Assembly (NCBI RefSeq): GCF_002752675.1
Contig: NZ_CP024608.1
Coordinates: 2,914,001 to 2,978,000, forward strand
Direction: 5' to 3'
Origin: Massilia violaceinigra
GTDB taxonomy: Bacteria; Pseudomonadota; Gammaproteobacteria; Burkholderiales; Burkholderiaceae_D
Length of the DNA stretch: 64,000 nt
Part shown: positions 9,686 through 19,360 of the stretch, piece after piece
Numbering within the stretch: position 1 is the first letter of the stretch
Layout of the letters: each line of letters opens with the position of its first letter
The notes under the pieces: generated by a model
The model's input: the letters and a program-made list of their open reading frames with translations, nothing else
What the model was told of the DNA's origin: nothing
Databases searched by the model: none
Position numbers and translations under genes: made by a program

Positions 9686-9916
9686 GCGCGCGCGGCGCGG
9701 ACGGACAGCGCGCAAGTGCGGAGGGGCGTGGCTCGCGCACTGGCGGCTAACAGCAGGGTCAGGGGTTGGATCGTGTCGATTTTCATATGGGAAAAGTAGG
9801 GTCGCGGAGGGGCCACCGGTTCAGCTGCCCGCGGCCGCCATGGCCTGCGCTGGCGCCAGCCGGACTGCCGCGGGATCCCTGCCGCCGCTGTTACCGTGGC
9901 GTCAAAAGGGCTTAGG

Positions 9917-9925
9917 ATTATAGCA
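9917..9925 (-). promoter_or_regulatory. extended -10 promoter for wzm operon
   Basis: On the minus strand the sequence TGCTATAAT is a perfect extended -10 element. No good -35 lies upstream, as is usual for extended -10 promoters. Predicted start of transcription is about 9910, leaving a leader of about 220 bases before wzm. Predicted from sequence only. Confidence 0.45.
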
Positions 9926-10016
9926 TGCAGCCCTGCGCCAGCCGGTGCGAATGGACGCCGTTCGCGCCGCTGCCGGCCCCCTGCGGCGTGATTTCGCCGC
10001 AGGCATGCACAGCCGC

Positions 10017-10022
10017 TATAAT
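10017..10022 (+). promoter_or_regulatory. -10 box for acyltransferase gene
   Basis: Perfect TATAAT 30 bases upstream of the chosen ATG at 10053; the -35 region (around 9992) is poor. It supports 10053 as the start, because in-frame ATG codons at 9945, 9951 and 10005 would lie before the transcript start. Confidence 0.45.
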
Positions 10023-10052
10023 ATTGCACCTTCTACACGCCATTTTCCCCAC

Positions 10053-11240
10053 ATGCAAAATTCTCCCGTCCAGCGCGCCAATGCGGCTTCCGGTACCGGC
10101 AAGCTGGCCGGCATCGACCTGTTGCGCTTCGGCAGTGCGCTGGCGGTGCTGCTGTGGCATTACCAGCATTTTTCGTTCGTGGCCAACCAGGCGTTCGCGT
10201 TTCAGACCGAAGCCCAGCCGCTGTTCGGCTTGCTGTCCCTGTTCTATCGCTATGGCTTGTACGGGGTGCAAGTGTTCTGGTGCATTTCGGGGCTGATCTT
10301 TTTCTGGAAGTACGGCCAGGCGCTGGCCGACAAGACGGTCGGCGCCGGACGCTTTTTCCTGCTGCGTTTTTCGCGCCTGTATCCGCTGCACCTGATCACC
10401 CTGCTGCTGGTGGCGGGCGGGCAAGCACTGTATGCGAGCACTCACCCCTGGTATTTTGTCTACAAGGACAACAGCCTGTCGAGTTTCTTCTTGCAGCTCG
10501 GCATGGCCAGCCACTGGTTCGTTCCGCGGACGGGATTTTCCTTCAATGCCCCGATCTGGAGCGTGTCGCTGGAAGTGATCGCTTACTTGTTCTTCTTCTG
10601 CTTCAGCCGCGTCGCCGGCGTGGGAGCGGTCGCCACCGTGGGCGCGCTGGCCGTGCTGGGGGTGGCGCGCTACGTCAGCGAGCTGCCGGTGATCGAATGC
10701 CTGCTGTTTTTCTATCTGGGTGGGGTGCTGGCGCTGCTGGACCGGCGCAGCGCCGGCTGGAGCGCGGTGGCGCGCCATGGCCTGGGCGTGGCGCTGGCCG
10801 TGGCACTGATGGGGCTGGTTGCGGCCACCGCGGCCGGCGCCATCAAGCCCGAGCACGCCATTTTCGGCATCGTGCCGGTGATGGTGTATCTGATGCTGCA
10901 GTACGTGCGGCCGGCCCACGAGGGCGTGCAGAAGCTGTTTTCCAGCCTGGGCAACCTCACTTATTCGAGCTACCTGCTGCATTTTCCGCTGCAACTGGTC
11001 ATTGCGCTGGTGTGCGGTGCGCTCGGGCGCGCCATTCCGTGGCGCTCGCCGTGGCTGCTGCTCGGTTTCCTGGGAATGACGTTCGTGCTGTCCTTTTTCT
11101 GCTACCGCCATGTGGAGCGGCCGCTGCAGGCGTGGATCCGGGCGCTGGGGCTGCCCGGCGCGTTAGGTTTCCATCAGCGCGAATACCTGCTCCGGGCGCG
11201 CCACGCGCTTGTGGGCGCGCGTAATGCTGGCCCACAGTGA
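10053..11240 (+). CDS. acyltransferase family 3 membrane protein
   Basis: 395-residue polytopic protein of the acyltransferase-3 (OafA/NodX) family, which O-acylates surface sugars. Seen: N-terminal AGIDLLRFGSALAVLLWHYQ with the family's conserved Arg and His, then FWCISGLIFFW, RFSRLYPLHLITLL and a C-terminal RHVERPLQAW. About ten hydrophobic segments. The start at 10053 fits the family N-terminus and the upstream -10 box. The last ~25 codons run past the usual family end and overlap the convergent gene at 11163 by 78 bases. It probably modifies the polysaccharide made by the adjacent export operon, but no acceptor can be deduced. Confidence 0.88.
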   Translation: MQNSPVQRANAASGTGKLAGIDLLRFGSALAVLLWHYQHFSFVANQAFAFQTEAQPLFGLLSLFYRYGLYGVQVFWCISGLIFFWKYGQALADKTVGAGRFFLLRFSRLYPLHLITLLLVAGGQALYASTHPWYFVYKDNSLSSFFLQLGMASHWFVPRTGFSFNAPIWSVSLEVIAYLFFFCFSRVAGVGAVATVGALAVLGVARYVSELPVIECLLFFYLGGVLALLDRRSAGWSAVARHGLGVALAVALMGLVAATAAGAIKPEHAIFGIVPVMVYLMLQYVRPAHEGVQKLFSSLGNLTYSSYLLHFPLQLVIALVCGALGRAIPWRSPWLLLGFLGMTFVLSFFCYRHVERPLQAWIRALGLPGALGFHQREYLLRARHALVGARNAGPQ

Positions 11241-12068
11241 GGGCGCGGCGGCGCTGTGAGCGAGCGCAAAGCCGGCCGGCAGGCGGCACAGGTCGAGAAT
11301 CAGGCCTTCGCCGGCCATGTCGATTTCGTGCCGCAGCGACCAGTCGCGCTCGAACACCATCACCTTGCCGGAGGTGAAGTCGCGCGACTTGCGCTCGGTG
11401 AGGGCCGACACGCCCACGCAGCGGGTGCTGGCGTCGAACGCCACGCCGCGCGGGAAACCGCCGGTGTCGAGCACGAAGCCGGAGTCGCTCAGCAGGCGGC
11501 TTTCGGCCGAGGAGCAGGAATACAGTTCGCCATCCTCGCGCCAGATATTGTGGCCGCAGTTGCCCATGGCGACAGTCTCGACCAGTTGGCGCGTTTCCAG
11601 CGAAAAGCCGAGCAGCTCGCTCGGGCCGCGGTTGTGCGCCAGGATCCAGACCAGGCCCTGGTCGAACATGAAGGAATTGAAATGGTTGACGTCGCCGGCA
11701 TCCTGCGCGCCGAGCGGATACCAGCGCTCCCACACCTGGCCATCCCAGATGGCGATCATGTTGTCGTGGGAACTGGTGAGCCACAGCTTGCCGTCGTGCC
11801 AGGCGATTTCGTGCAGGTCGCGCAGGGGGAAGGGCGCCTGCAGGCGCTCGCACAGCCTGAGCGAGCGGTCGAATACCAGCACGTCGCCGCGCTCCTCGGC
11901 CGGATCGATGTCGGAGGAGACCAGCCGGTTGCGGGCGGCGACGAACAACTGCTTCTCGTTATGGGCGATGCCGTAGTACAGCCCGTGACCGCGGTCGAGC
12001 ACGTGTGCGTGGCCGCTGGTGGTATCGAGCAATAGGAAGGATTGCGATGTGGTAATTAGTAAATTCAT
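11163..12068 (-). CDS. propeller-like protein of unknown function
   Basis: 301 residues, no signal peptide or membrane segment. It shows recurring short beta-rich units around residues 20-270 (GLYYGIAHNEKQLFVAARN, LHEIAWHDGKLWLTSSHDN, FNSFMFDQGLVWILAHN, GHNIWREDGELYSC, FPRGVAFD), a spacing typical of a beta-propeller such as SMP-30 or NHL folds. I do not recognise the exact family and assign no activity. The ATG at 12068 is chosen because the propeller starts there; the frame is open 17 codons further upstream. It lies among polysaccharide genes but on its own transcript. Its 3' end overlaps the convergent acyltransferase gene by 78 bases. Confidence 0.75.
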   Translation of the reverse strand: MNLLITTSQSFLLLDTTSGHAHVLDRGHGLYYGIAHNEKQLFVAARNRLVSSDIDPAEERGDVLVFDRSLRLCERLQAPFPLRDLHEIAWHDGKLWLTSSHDNMIAIWDGQVWERWYPLGAQDAGDVNHFNSFMFDQGLVWILAHNRGPSELLGFSLETRQLVETVAMGNCGHNIWREDGELYSCSSAESRLLSDSGFVLDTGGFPRGVAFDASTRCVGVSALTERKSRDFTSGKVMVFERDWSLRHEIDMAGEGLILDLCRLPAGFALAHSAAAPSLWASITRAHKRVARPEQVFALMET

Positions 12069-12155
12069 GTGGCAACGGACCGTGTTGACGTGATGCGCCT
12101 GTCGCAATGTTGCACGCACAGCGCCTTATGCCGCTAGGCGGCAATCGAATCGGCG

Positions 12156-12161
12156 ATTATA
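12156..12161 (-). promoter_or_regulatory. -10 box upstream of propeller-like gene
   Basis: Minus-strand TATAAT about 88 bases before the ATG at 12068; a TTGCAG hexamer sits 19 bases upstream of it, a long spacing. Weak to moderate prediction. Confidence 0.35.
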
Positions 12162-12198
12162 ACGTGAAGGCCGAGCCGGCCTGCAACACGAAACAATT

Positions 12199-13560
<1,362 letters not shown>

Positions 13561-13638
13561 CAGCGCATGCTCCGCGGGCGCGAAATTGCTATCGTCATAG
13601 AACATTCATTGGTTAAGGCCGGCGCGCCGGGGTGGGCG

Positions 13639-13644
13639 ATTATA
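13639..13644 (-). promoter_or_regulatory. -10 box for second wzt-type gene
   Basis: Minus-strand TATAAT within a GTATAATCGCCC context, about 80 bases before the ATG at 13560 and 34 before the alternative ATG at 13605. No clear -35. Confidence 0.35.
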
Positions 13645-13697
13645 CAGCAGGCATGCGCGCGGCCGGGTCGCGCCGCCCTGTACGGCAGGCGTCACGA

Positions 13698-13726
13698 TTG
13701 CCGCTCGCGGGATGAACTGCTATGAT
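13698..13726 (+). promoter_or_regulatory. sigma70-type promoter for unknown gene-cysC pair
   Basis: TTGCCG (13698-13703), exact 17-base spacer, TATGAT (13721-13726). Predicted transcript start near 13733, giving a leader of about 67 bases before the ATG at 13800. Confidence 0.5.
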
Positions 13727-13799
13727 AACGGCCAAGAAAAAAATAACAATTGAACAAGCAGCGGCGCCTGGCAAGAGCAGCGGAACTTTTAGGAAAACG

Positions 13800-14069
13800 A
13801 TGGAACGGTCCTGGGTGTACATCCGCTTTAATACGCGTAACGACAATGACAATCCACTGCCGTGGAGGGTGCTGACCGAGCGCGGCCGGGTCGATGGCGT
13901 GCTCGAACTCGACCAGCAGTTCGCCGCCGAGGTGCGCTTCACCGCAACCGCCGTGACCTCTTGCGACGAAGTCGAAACCGGCGTGCTCAAGTGGCACCTC
14001 AAGGCCCACGGTTACCTGGCCTGGGACGGCGACGTGTGCACCGTGTGCGACCAGCCGGCAGTTCCATGA
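13800..14069 (+). CDS. small protein of unknown function, coupled to cysC
   Basis: 89 residues, no recognised domain. It starts [17 protein letters not shown], is rich in Trp and acidic residues, has no signal or membrane segment, and ends with a C-x2-C pair (VCTVCDQ). ATG 13800 is preferred because AGGA lies six bases upstream; the open frame extends to 13722, where a low-complexity Lys/Ala stretch would be added. Its stop overlaps the cysC start as ATGA, so the two are co-translated. This points to a role beside sulfate activation or a sulfated product, but nothing in the sequence proves it. Confidence 0.65.
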   Translation: MERSWVYIRFNTRNDNDNPLPWRVLTERGRVDGVLELDQQFAAEVRFTATAVTSCDEVETGVLKWHLKAHGYLAWDGDVCTVCDQPAVP

Positions 14070-14680
14070 GCGCGCCGGCCCACCCCGATCTGACGTGGCA
14101 GCAGCACCCGGTCGACCGCGCGCGCCGGGCCGCCAGCAAGCAGCAAAATCCCTGTCTGTTGTGGTTTACGGGCCTGTCCGGCGCGGGCAAGAGCACGGTG
14201 GCCGGCATGGTCGAGCGCAGCCTGGCGGCGCGCGGCGCGCATACCTATCTGCTCGACGGCGACAATCTGCGCCACGGCTTGTGCCGCGACCTGGGCTTCG
14301 GCGCGGCCGACCGGGTCGAAAATATCCGCCGCGCCGGGGAAGTGGCGCGCCTGATGACCGACGCCGGATTGATTGTGCTCAGTGCCTTCATTTCGCCGTT
14401 CCGCTCGGACCGCGAGCTGGTGCGCAGCCTGATGCCGGCCGGCGAATTTATCGAGATCTTTGTCGATGCGCCCCTGCACGAGTGCGAACGGCGCGATCCG
14501 AAGGGCCTGTACGTCAAGGCGCGCGCCGGGCAGTTGCCCAATTTTACGGGGCTCGATTCGCCCTACGAGGCGCCGCAGCAGCCCGAAGTGCGGCTCGATA
14601 CCCTGCGTGACGACGCCGAGACCTGCACTGCGCAGGTAATGGCGTATCTGGAACGCAGCCGGTTGATCGCGCCGGCGTAA
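14066..14680 (+). CDS. cysC: adenylylsulfate (APS) kinase
   Basis: 204-residue kinase that phosphorylates APS to PAPS with ATP. Seen: P-loop GLSGAGKST near residue 36, [15 protein letters not shown], the APS-binding [15 protein letters not shown], and the lid region [12 protein letters not shown]. Length is normal for a stand-alone CysC. The start codon overlaps the preceding small gene (ATGA). No cysD/cysN (ATP sulfurylase) and no sulfotransferase occur in the window. PAPS could feed sulfate assimilation or sulfation of the nearby polysaccharide; the sequence does not decide. Confidence 0.95.
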   Translation: MSAPAHPDLTWQQHPVDRARRAASKQQNPCLLWFTGLSGAGKSTVAGMVERSLAARGAHTYLLDGDNLRHGLCRDLGFGAADRVENIRRAGEVARLMTDAGLIVLSAFISPFRSDRELVRSLMPAGEFIEIFVDAPLHECERRDPKGLYVKARAGQLPNFTGLDSPYEAPQQPEVRLDTLRDDAETCTAQVMAYLERSRLIAPA

Positions 14681-14693
14681 GCGCTGGCGCCCC

Positions 14694-15476
14694 TTACGTC
14701 TGCGCCAGCTTCTGCAACGCCGCCGGATCGAGAATGATCAGCCGGTGCGTGCCTTTTTCAATAATCCCCTGCTGCACCAGGGTCAGCAGGGTGCGCGTGA
14801 CGGTCTCGCGGCTGGTATTGATCATGTTCGCGATATCCTGGTGGGTCGGCAGGTTTTCCACCACTTCCACATCGCCGTCCTTCTTTTCCTTGAGCAGTTC
14901 CAGGAAGGTATAGATCCGCTTGGCCGTGTTGTGAATGCTGAGCAGCGCGCGGAACTGCGAATCGCGCTGCACTTTTTCCGCCAAAAAGCGCAGCATATGA
15001 TTGGCCACCGATGGCGAGTGCGAAAACAGATGCAGCGCCGTATTGCGCGGCAGCAGGGCCACCATCACCGGACTGAGCGCCACCACCGACGCCGAGCGGG
15101 TCGAGCCGTTAATCACGGCAATTTCGCCGAAAAAGTCGCCCGGCGCGAGCATGCGCAGGCCGATCGCGCGCCCATCCTCGGTCACGTCGATCACTTGCAG
15201 CTGGCCCGACAGCAGAAACAGCAGGCTGTCGCCGCTGGCCCCTTTTTGCAGCACCACATCGCGCTTGGCATAGGTGCGGATGCGCAAGTCCGTCATCACC
15301 TGGCGCATTTCATCTTCGCTCAGGTTGGCGAGCAGGGGAATCTTGCGCAGATGAATCTGAAAGCTGATCTTGTTCTGCGAATCCTTGGGCACCGGCATGA
15401 CCGAGCCGGCGTCAGCCTCGCTGACCGGCGCGCCATGCTTGGGCGCGGACACGATGTTATTGTTGTCTGTACTCAT
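14694..15476 (-). CDS. Crp/Fnr-family transcription regulator, CRP-like recognition helix
   Basis: 260-residue cNMP-binding regulator. Residues about 45-160 form the cyclic-nucleotide domain: GDFFGEIAVINGSTRSASV holds the Glu and Arg-Ser that contact cAMP in E. coli CRP. The C-terminal winged helix-turn-helix (about 195-250) has the recognition helix TSRETVTRTLLTL, keeping the R-E-x3-R residues by which CRP reads TGTGA. There is no N-terminal Fnr-type cysteine cluster. ATG 15476 has GGAAG eight bases upstream; the frame is open 24 codons more. It is 13 bases behind a VanZ-like gene and in line with a cyclase gene at 17272-19089. It is the best in-window candidate to bind the CRP-type sites at 19293, 21216 and 25803. 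Confidence 0.9.
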   Translation of the reverse strand: MSTDNNNIVSAPKHGAPVSEADAGSVMPVPKDSQNKISFQIHLRKIPLLANLSEDEMRQVMTDLRIRTYAKRDVVLQKGASGDSLLFLLSGQLQVIDVTEDGRAIGLRMLAPGDFFGEIAVINGSTRSASVVALSPVMVALLPRNTALHLFSHSPSVANHMLRFLAEKVQRDSQFRALLSIHNTAKRIYTFLELLKEKKDGDVEVVENLPTHQDIANMINTSRETVTRTLLTLVQQGIIEKGTHRLIILDPAALQKLAQT

Positions 15477-15489
15477 GCAAATACTTCCG

Positions 15490-15819
15490 TCATTGATAGG
15501 CGTGCAGCAGCGGTGCGCACAGCGCCACCGTGGCGATGCCGGCGGCATTGGCTGCCATGTCGCGCCAGCAAAATTTCCGCCCCGGGACCAATTCCTGCAG
15601 GATTTCGATCAGCAAGCCGGCCAGCAGCAGGCCCAGCAAGCTTACTTGCAGGATCCATCCTCCGGGCACCATGCGGGCCAGCAAGAGGGCGAGGACGCCG
15701 AAGGCGAGAAAGTGCAGCAGTTTGTCGTTCGGTAAAGGCGGCAGCCATTCGTTCGGAACCAGGCAGCCTGCCACGATAGCAACCGTGCCCAGTAAAAACA
15801 AGATCAATTCCCAAGTCAT
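15490..15819 (-). CDS. VanZ-like small membrane protein
   Basis: 109 residues with about four hydrophobic segments. The VanZ-family pattern is present: NDKLLHFLAFGVLALLL and, after a third helix, IEILQELVPGRKFCWRDMAA. The ATG at 15819 is picked because the first helix (MTWELILFLLGTVAIVAG) follows at once; the upstream in-frame extension is low complexity. It is 76 bases after the TPR/beta-barrel gene and 13 before the Crp-type gene on the same strand, so probably co-transcribed. The function of such stand-alone VanZ-like proteins is unknown. Confidence 0.8.
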   Translation of the reverse strand: MTWELILFLLGTVAIVAGCLVPNEWLPPLPNDKLLHFLAFGVLALLLARMVPGGWILQVSLLGLLLAGLLIEILQELVPGRKFCWRDMAANAAGIATVALCAPLLHAYQ

Positions 15820-15895
15820 AAAGTCCACATCAACAGTCGGACCGCCGGCAGCGATTGCACCCGCGGTTCCGCCAGCAGCGTGCTGGACTGTTATC

Positions 15896-17275
15896 TTACC
15901 AGTTGTCGGTCCGCCAGCTGAACTGGACCGCATGGCTGTCGTACCGGAACAGGGGAATGTTCTCGCGGTTCCAGGTGCGCCGCAGTTCCAGCTGCAGGGC
16001 GCTGTGGGTGCCGACCGGCACTTGCAGGCTGGCGCGCAGCTGGGTGGTGTCCTGCCTCCGCGTGGTGTCGATCAAGCCCGGCGAATAGGCATGATCGCTG
16101 CGCCACGACTGGCGGCTGATGCCCACTTCGCCGATGGCCTTGTCGCCCAGCGCGCCGAAGGCATTGGCCGAGCCGTACCAGCCGGCACGGTCGCCGCCCG
16201 GACGGGTGTCGCGGCCATGGTCGCCCAGCACGCCTGCCGCGAGCACCACGCTGGCGCGCTTGGCGCTCCAGGCCACGGTACTGCCCAGGTCCAGTGTGTG
16301 CGAATCGTAATAGCGCCGGGTCGGATACTCGGCGCCGCTGTAGCCGGCCGTGAGCGACCAGCTGGTGGCCTCGCCCAGCGCCACCGGCGGCGTGGCGCGC
16401 AGCAGTACCTGGCCCTGGCGCTGATACAGGTCGCCGCCGAGGCGCACCAGGCCGAAAGCGGCCGTGGCGCGTCCGTTCCAGGCGCCGGCGCTCCATGGTT
16501 TTTCCAGCGCCAGCAAGCCCGAACTGGTGTCCTGGCTGTCGACGCGGCTGTGGCGCAGCGCGCGCAGCTGGGCGATGAGCAGCATGCCACGGCTGCCGAG
16601 CGGCTGGTTGAAGTCGCCCGAGAGCACGTTGAAATGGTCGCCCTTGGGCAGCGAATCGGGGCCGAGTTCCACCTGGGACAGCTTGTCGCCGCTGCCGACG
16701 GTGATGAAGCGGTTGCTGGAGCCCTGGTTGACGTTGCTGTCATAGCCGCGTCCGAGCTTGAACGACATGGCGCGCCGCGCCACCTGCGTTCCCTTGCAGC
16801 CGGACTTGCGGTAGTGGGCGATCAGTTCGCGGATCGCGGGCGGCGGGTTGAAGCGCGTTTCGATCTGCTCGAACATGCGCTCGGCCTCGGATTGGTTGCC
16901 CAGCGAGCAATGGCTGATGGCCAGGTCGAGCCAGGCTCCCGCGTGCAGCGAATTTTTCTCCAGCAAGCGTTCGAGCTTGCCGGTGGCTTCGTCGGGCCGC
17001 CCTTCGGACAGGGCGCGCACGGCGTCGAGGTAGAGTTTTTCTTCCTGGGCGGCATCGGCCGCGGCCGCCGCGCCATTGCCGTCGGCGCTGGCGTCGGACG
17101 GCGCCGGGCTTGCCTCGGCGGCTGCCTCGGGCACGGCATCGGCGGCGGCCTCGCGCGTCGCAGCGCTGGCCGCGCCATTGGCGTCGGACGCCGACGGCGC
17201 GTCGGCCTGCTGCGCGTGGGCGGCGGCGCACAGGGTGGCGCCGGCCAGCAGCAGGGTCCATGGCGCGCGCCTCAT
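15896..17275 (-). CDS. outer-membrane beta-barrel protein with periplasmic TPR segment
   Basis: 459 residues. A signal peptide (MRRAPWTLLLAGATLCAAAHA) is followed by an Ala/Asp-rich low-complexity stretch to about residue 85. A TPR-like helical part follows (about 85-150, with AGAWLDLAISHCSLGNQSEA). From KLGRGYDSNVNQG near residue 170 to the end the protein alternates beta strands and ends in Trp, as outer-membrane barrels do. The architecture resembles Slam/DUF560-type and related TPR-barrel proteins, but the match is by layout only. Its ATG overlaps the cyclase stop (ATGA). Cargo or substrate unknown. Confidence 0.78.
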   Translation of the reverse strand: MRRAPWTLLLAGATLCAAAHAQQADAPSASDANGAASAATREAAADAVPEAAAEASPAPSDASADGNGAAAAADAAQEEKLYLDAVRALSEGRPDEATGKLERLLEKNSLHAGAWLDLAISHCSLGNQSEAERMFEQIETRFNPPPAIRELIAHYRKSGCKGTQVARRAMSFKLGRGYDSNVNQGSSNRFITVGSGDKLSQVELGPDSLPKGDHFNVLSGDFNQPLGSRGMLLIAQLRALRHSRVDSQDTSSGLLALEKPWSAGAWNGRATAAFGLVRLGGDLYQRQGQVLLRATPPVALGEATSWSLTAGYSGAEYPTRRYYDSHTLDLGSTVAWSAKRASVVLAAGVLGDHGRDTRPGGDRAGWYGSANAFGALGDKAIGEVGISRQSWRSDHAYSPGLIDTTRRQDTTQLRASLQVPVGTHSALQLELRRTWNRENIPLFRYDSHAVQFSWRTDNW

Positions 17276-19089
17276 GCGGCCGCCTCCAGCGTGTAGAGCT
17301 GCATCGGGTGCTCCTTGCCGCGCAGGGTGTGCTGCCCCAGGCTGATGAAACGGTGACGCTTGGCGTAGGCCACGGTGCCTTCGCCGATGATGACGTCGTG
17401 AGGGAAGTCGCGCGCCGCCTGTTCCAGGCGCGAGGCGGTGTTGACGCTGTCGCCGACCGCTGTATAGATGCTGCGGAAAGCGGTGCCGTAGTCGCCCACC
17501 ATGGCCGGGCCGCTTTCGATGCCGATGCGCACGCGCAGCGGCTGGCCGCCGGCGCGCACCCGCGCCCGGCTCAGCATGGTCACTTCGCGCAGGATGTGGG
17601 CGGCGGCGTCGAGCGCCAGGTCGGCATGCTCGTCGTTGGGAATCGGCGCGCCCCAGAAGGCCACCAGGCCGTCGCCCGTGTATTTGTCGAGCGTGCCGCG
17701 CTGTTCCAGCACCGGGCGGGTCAGGCAGTCGAGGAAATCGGTGGTCAGGCGCGCCGCTTCTTCGACCGGCAGCGATTCGACCTGGGTGGTGTAGCCCTGC
17801 ATGTCGGCGATCAGGGTGGTTACCTGCAGGCTGCGCGGGGCCAGCGGGTTTTTCAGGCCGCTGCGCAGCAGTTCGTCGACCACTTCGCCGGCCACGTAGC
17901 GGCGCATGGTGTCGAGCAGGCGGCGCGAGCCTGACTGCGCCAGCTGCCAGTGGAACGGCACGCCCACGGCCAGCAGGAACAGGATCGCCAGCAGCGGGCC
18001 GCTGACGGAAAAATGGGCGTCGTGGGCGCTCAGGCCGTAGGCCAGGGCCAGCCACGCCAGCGCGGCGGCGCCCAGCATCAGCACATTGAAGGCGGCCGAC
18101 AGGCGCGCGAAGGTCAGGCTGGCCAGGGCCGCCACGGCGGCGGCGAACAGCACCGCCAGCAGGCGCCCGGGCCAGGGCGCCGGCGCCAGGCCGCTGTCGC
18201 GGTCGAGCAGGGTGGTCAGCATGGCCGCGTGCACCAGCAGGCCGGCGCTGTTGCGCCCGATGGGCGAGGCGACCCGGTCGCCGATGCTCAGCGAGGATGA
18301 ACCGATCAGCACCAGGCGCCCGGCCACCAGCGACGCTTCCACGCGCCCGGCCAGCACGTCGCCGGCCTTGGCCACCATATAAGCGTCGAGCGAGCGGGTA
18401 AACGGCACCCGCACGAAGCCATCCTCGCGCGCGCCTGGGGCCACTGTTGGCGGCGCGCCGCAGCAGTCGAGCAGGGCGCGCGCCAGGGTCGGGTAGCGCC
18501 GCCCTTCGAACCAGGTATACATAGGGACGCGGCGCAGCACGCCGTCGGGATCGGGCAGCACCCCGATATTGCCCACGTGCGGGGCCGCGGCCAGGCCGGC
18601 GTGGTTGGCCATGTAGCCATAAGCCGGCACCGCGCCTGCAGCGGCGGCGGCCGCGCTGCCGCCGGCGGGCTTGCCGAAACGCAGTGGCTGGGGGCGCTGT
18701 TCGTAGTCGAAGACCTGGGCCAGCACCACCGGCCCCTGTTGCGCCAGCATGGCCAGGCGGGCGTCGCCGCCGGGCTCGCCCGGCTCGCCCTGGATGATGT
18801 CCAGCGCCACGCCGCGCGCGCCGTCGGCCAGCAGGGTTTCGACCAGGTCGGCCAGGCGCCCGCGCGACCACGGCCACGGATGGGCGGCCAGGCTCGTTTC
18901 ATCGATGTCGACCACCAGGATGCGCGGCTCGAGGGTATCGACCGCCTGGGCCACCACGAAGCGGTCGCGCAGCCATTCGTCGGCGGCGTCGAGCGCGGAC
19001 GGGCCGCGCGGCAGCTGCGCCCACGCGGCCAGCAGCAAGGCGGCGAGCGGGATGGTCAGGTGCAGAAAAGAGGCGGAAGGTAGGCGCAA
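17272..19089 (-). CDS. CHASE2-domain class III adenylate cyclase
   Basis: Membrane sensor cyclase, about 605 aa from the proposed start. Layout: one N-terminal membrane helix, extracytoplasmic CHASE2 domain (about 40-330; DEWLRDRFV, RILVVDIDETSLAAHPWPWS), three membrane helices (about 340-410), then a class III catalytic domain. Catalytic residues look intact: ADMQGYT and GDGLVAFWG (metal Asp pair), LDKYTGDG (adenine-selecting Lys) and VGDSVNTASRLE (Asp, Asn, Arg), so the product should be cAMP. The start is uncertain: no ATG lies close to the first helix, TTG 19089 fits best, and ATG 19212 would lie upstream of the likely promoter. It is coupled to the beta-barrel gene and divergent from the FecR-domain gene. 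Confidence 0.88.
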   Translation of the reverse strand: MRLPSASFLHLTIPLAALLLAAWAQLPRGPSALDAADEWLRDRFVVAQAVDTLEPRILVVDIDETSLAAHPWPWSRGRLADLVETLLADGARGVALDIIQGEPGEPGGDARLAMLAQQGPVVLAQVFDYEQRPQPLRFGKPAGGSAAAAAAGAVPAYGYMANHAGLAAAPHVGNIGVLPDPDGVLRRVPMYTWFEGRRYPTLARALLDCCGAPPTVAPGAREDGFVRVPFTRSLDAYMVAKAGDVLAGRVEASLVAGRLVLIGSSSLSIGDRVASPIGRNSAGLLVHAAMLTTLLDRDSGLAPAPWPGRLLAVLFAAAVAALASLTFARLSAAFNVLMLGAAALAWLALAYGLSAHDAHFSVSGPLLAILFLLAVGVPFHWQLAQSGSRRLLDTMRRYVAGEVVDELLRSGLKNPLAPRSLQVTTLIADMQGYTTQVESLPVEEAARLTTDFLDCLTRPVLEQRGTLDKYTGDGLVAFWGAPIPNDEHADLALDAAAHILREVTMLSRARVRAGGQPLRVRIGIESGPAMVGDYGTAFRSIYTAVGDSVNTASRLEQAARDFPHDVIIGEGTVAYAKRHRFISLGQHTLRGKEHPMQLYTLEAAA

Positions 19090-19165
19090 GTTGACCAGTA
19101 CTGTGGAAGTATCCCCGCGCCATCTGATGCTTAAACAGAAACGTTGCCGAGGTAAAATAGCTGCA

Positions 19166-19171
19166 AGTATA
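19166..19171 (-). promoter_or_regulatory. -10 box for cyclase gene run
   Basis: Minus-strand TATACT with predicted start of transcription near 19159. It supports a translation start downstream of that point. No good -35 at 16-18 bases. Confidence 0.3.
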
Positions 19172-19292
19172 GCGCCTGTTGCGCGCCAAGGCCATCGGGA
19201 GTGTGTCTGCATGTCCCGCGGCGCACACATTATGCAGAGCAACAGGTGTCACGCTTGTCGCACGAACGTCGCAGAATTGTATCGGGATGCAA

Positions 19293-19338
19293 AAATGTGA
19301 CGCAGAACACGTTTTCGGTGGGGCGATGAGAGCATAAT
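19293..19338 (+). promoter_or_regulatory. CRP-type operator and -10 box of the FecR-domain gene
   Basis: Bases 19293-19314 read AAATGTGA-N6-ACACGTTT: the left half is a perfect CRP half-site, the right half has two mismatches from TCACATTT. A CATAAT -10 box lies at 19333-19338, which puts the operator centre (19303.5) about 41.5 bases before the predicted transcript start, the class II activation position. No -35 hexamer is visible, as expected for such promoters. Confidence 0.6.
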
Positions 19339-19360
19339 CTCAATTAGTAAGGGAGAATTT

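Larger units (their letters stand above)
9686..10052 (-). other. divergent intergenic region between wzm and acyltransferase gene
   Basis: A 367-base region with no convincing gene. It holds two consensus TATAAT boxes in opposite directions (see promoters at 9917 and 10017), so it drives both the export operon and the acyltransferase. The minus-strand transcript would have a leader of about 220 bases, which is long. No JUMPstart/ops element was found in it. Confidence 0.6.

Noticed and set aside
9691..9910. JUMPstart/ops element expected in a long leader of a polysaccharide operon
   Set aside because: No GGCGGTAG core was found on the transcribed strand.
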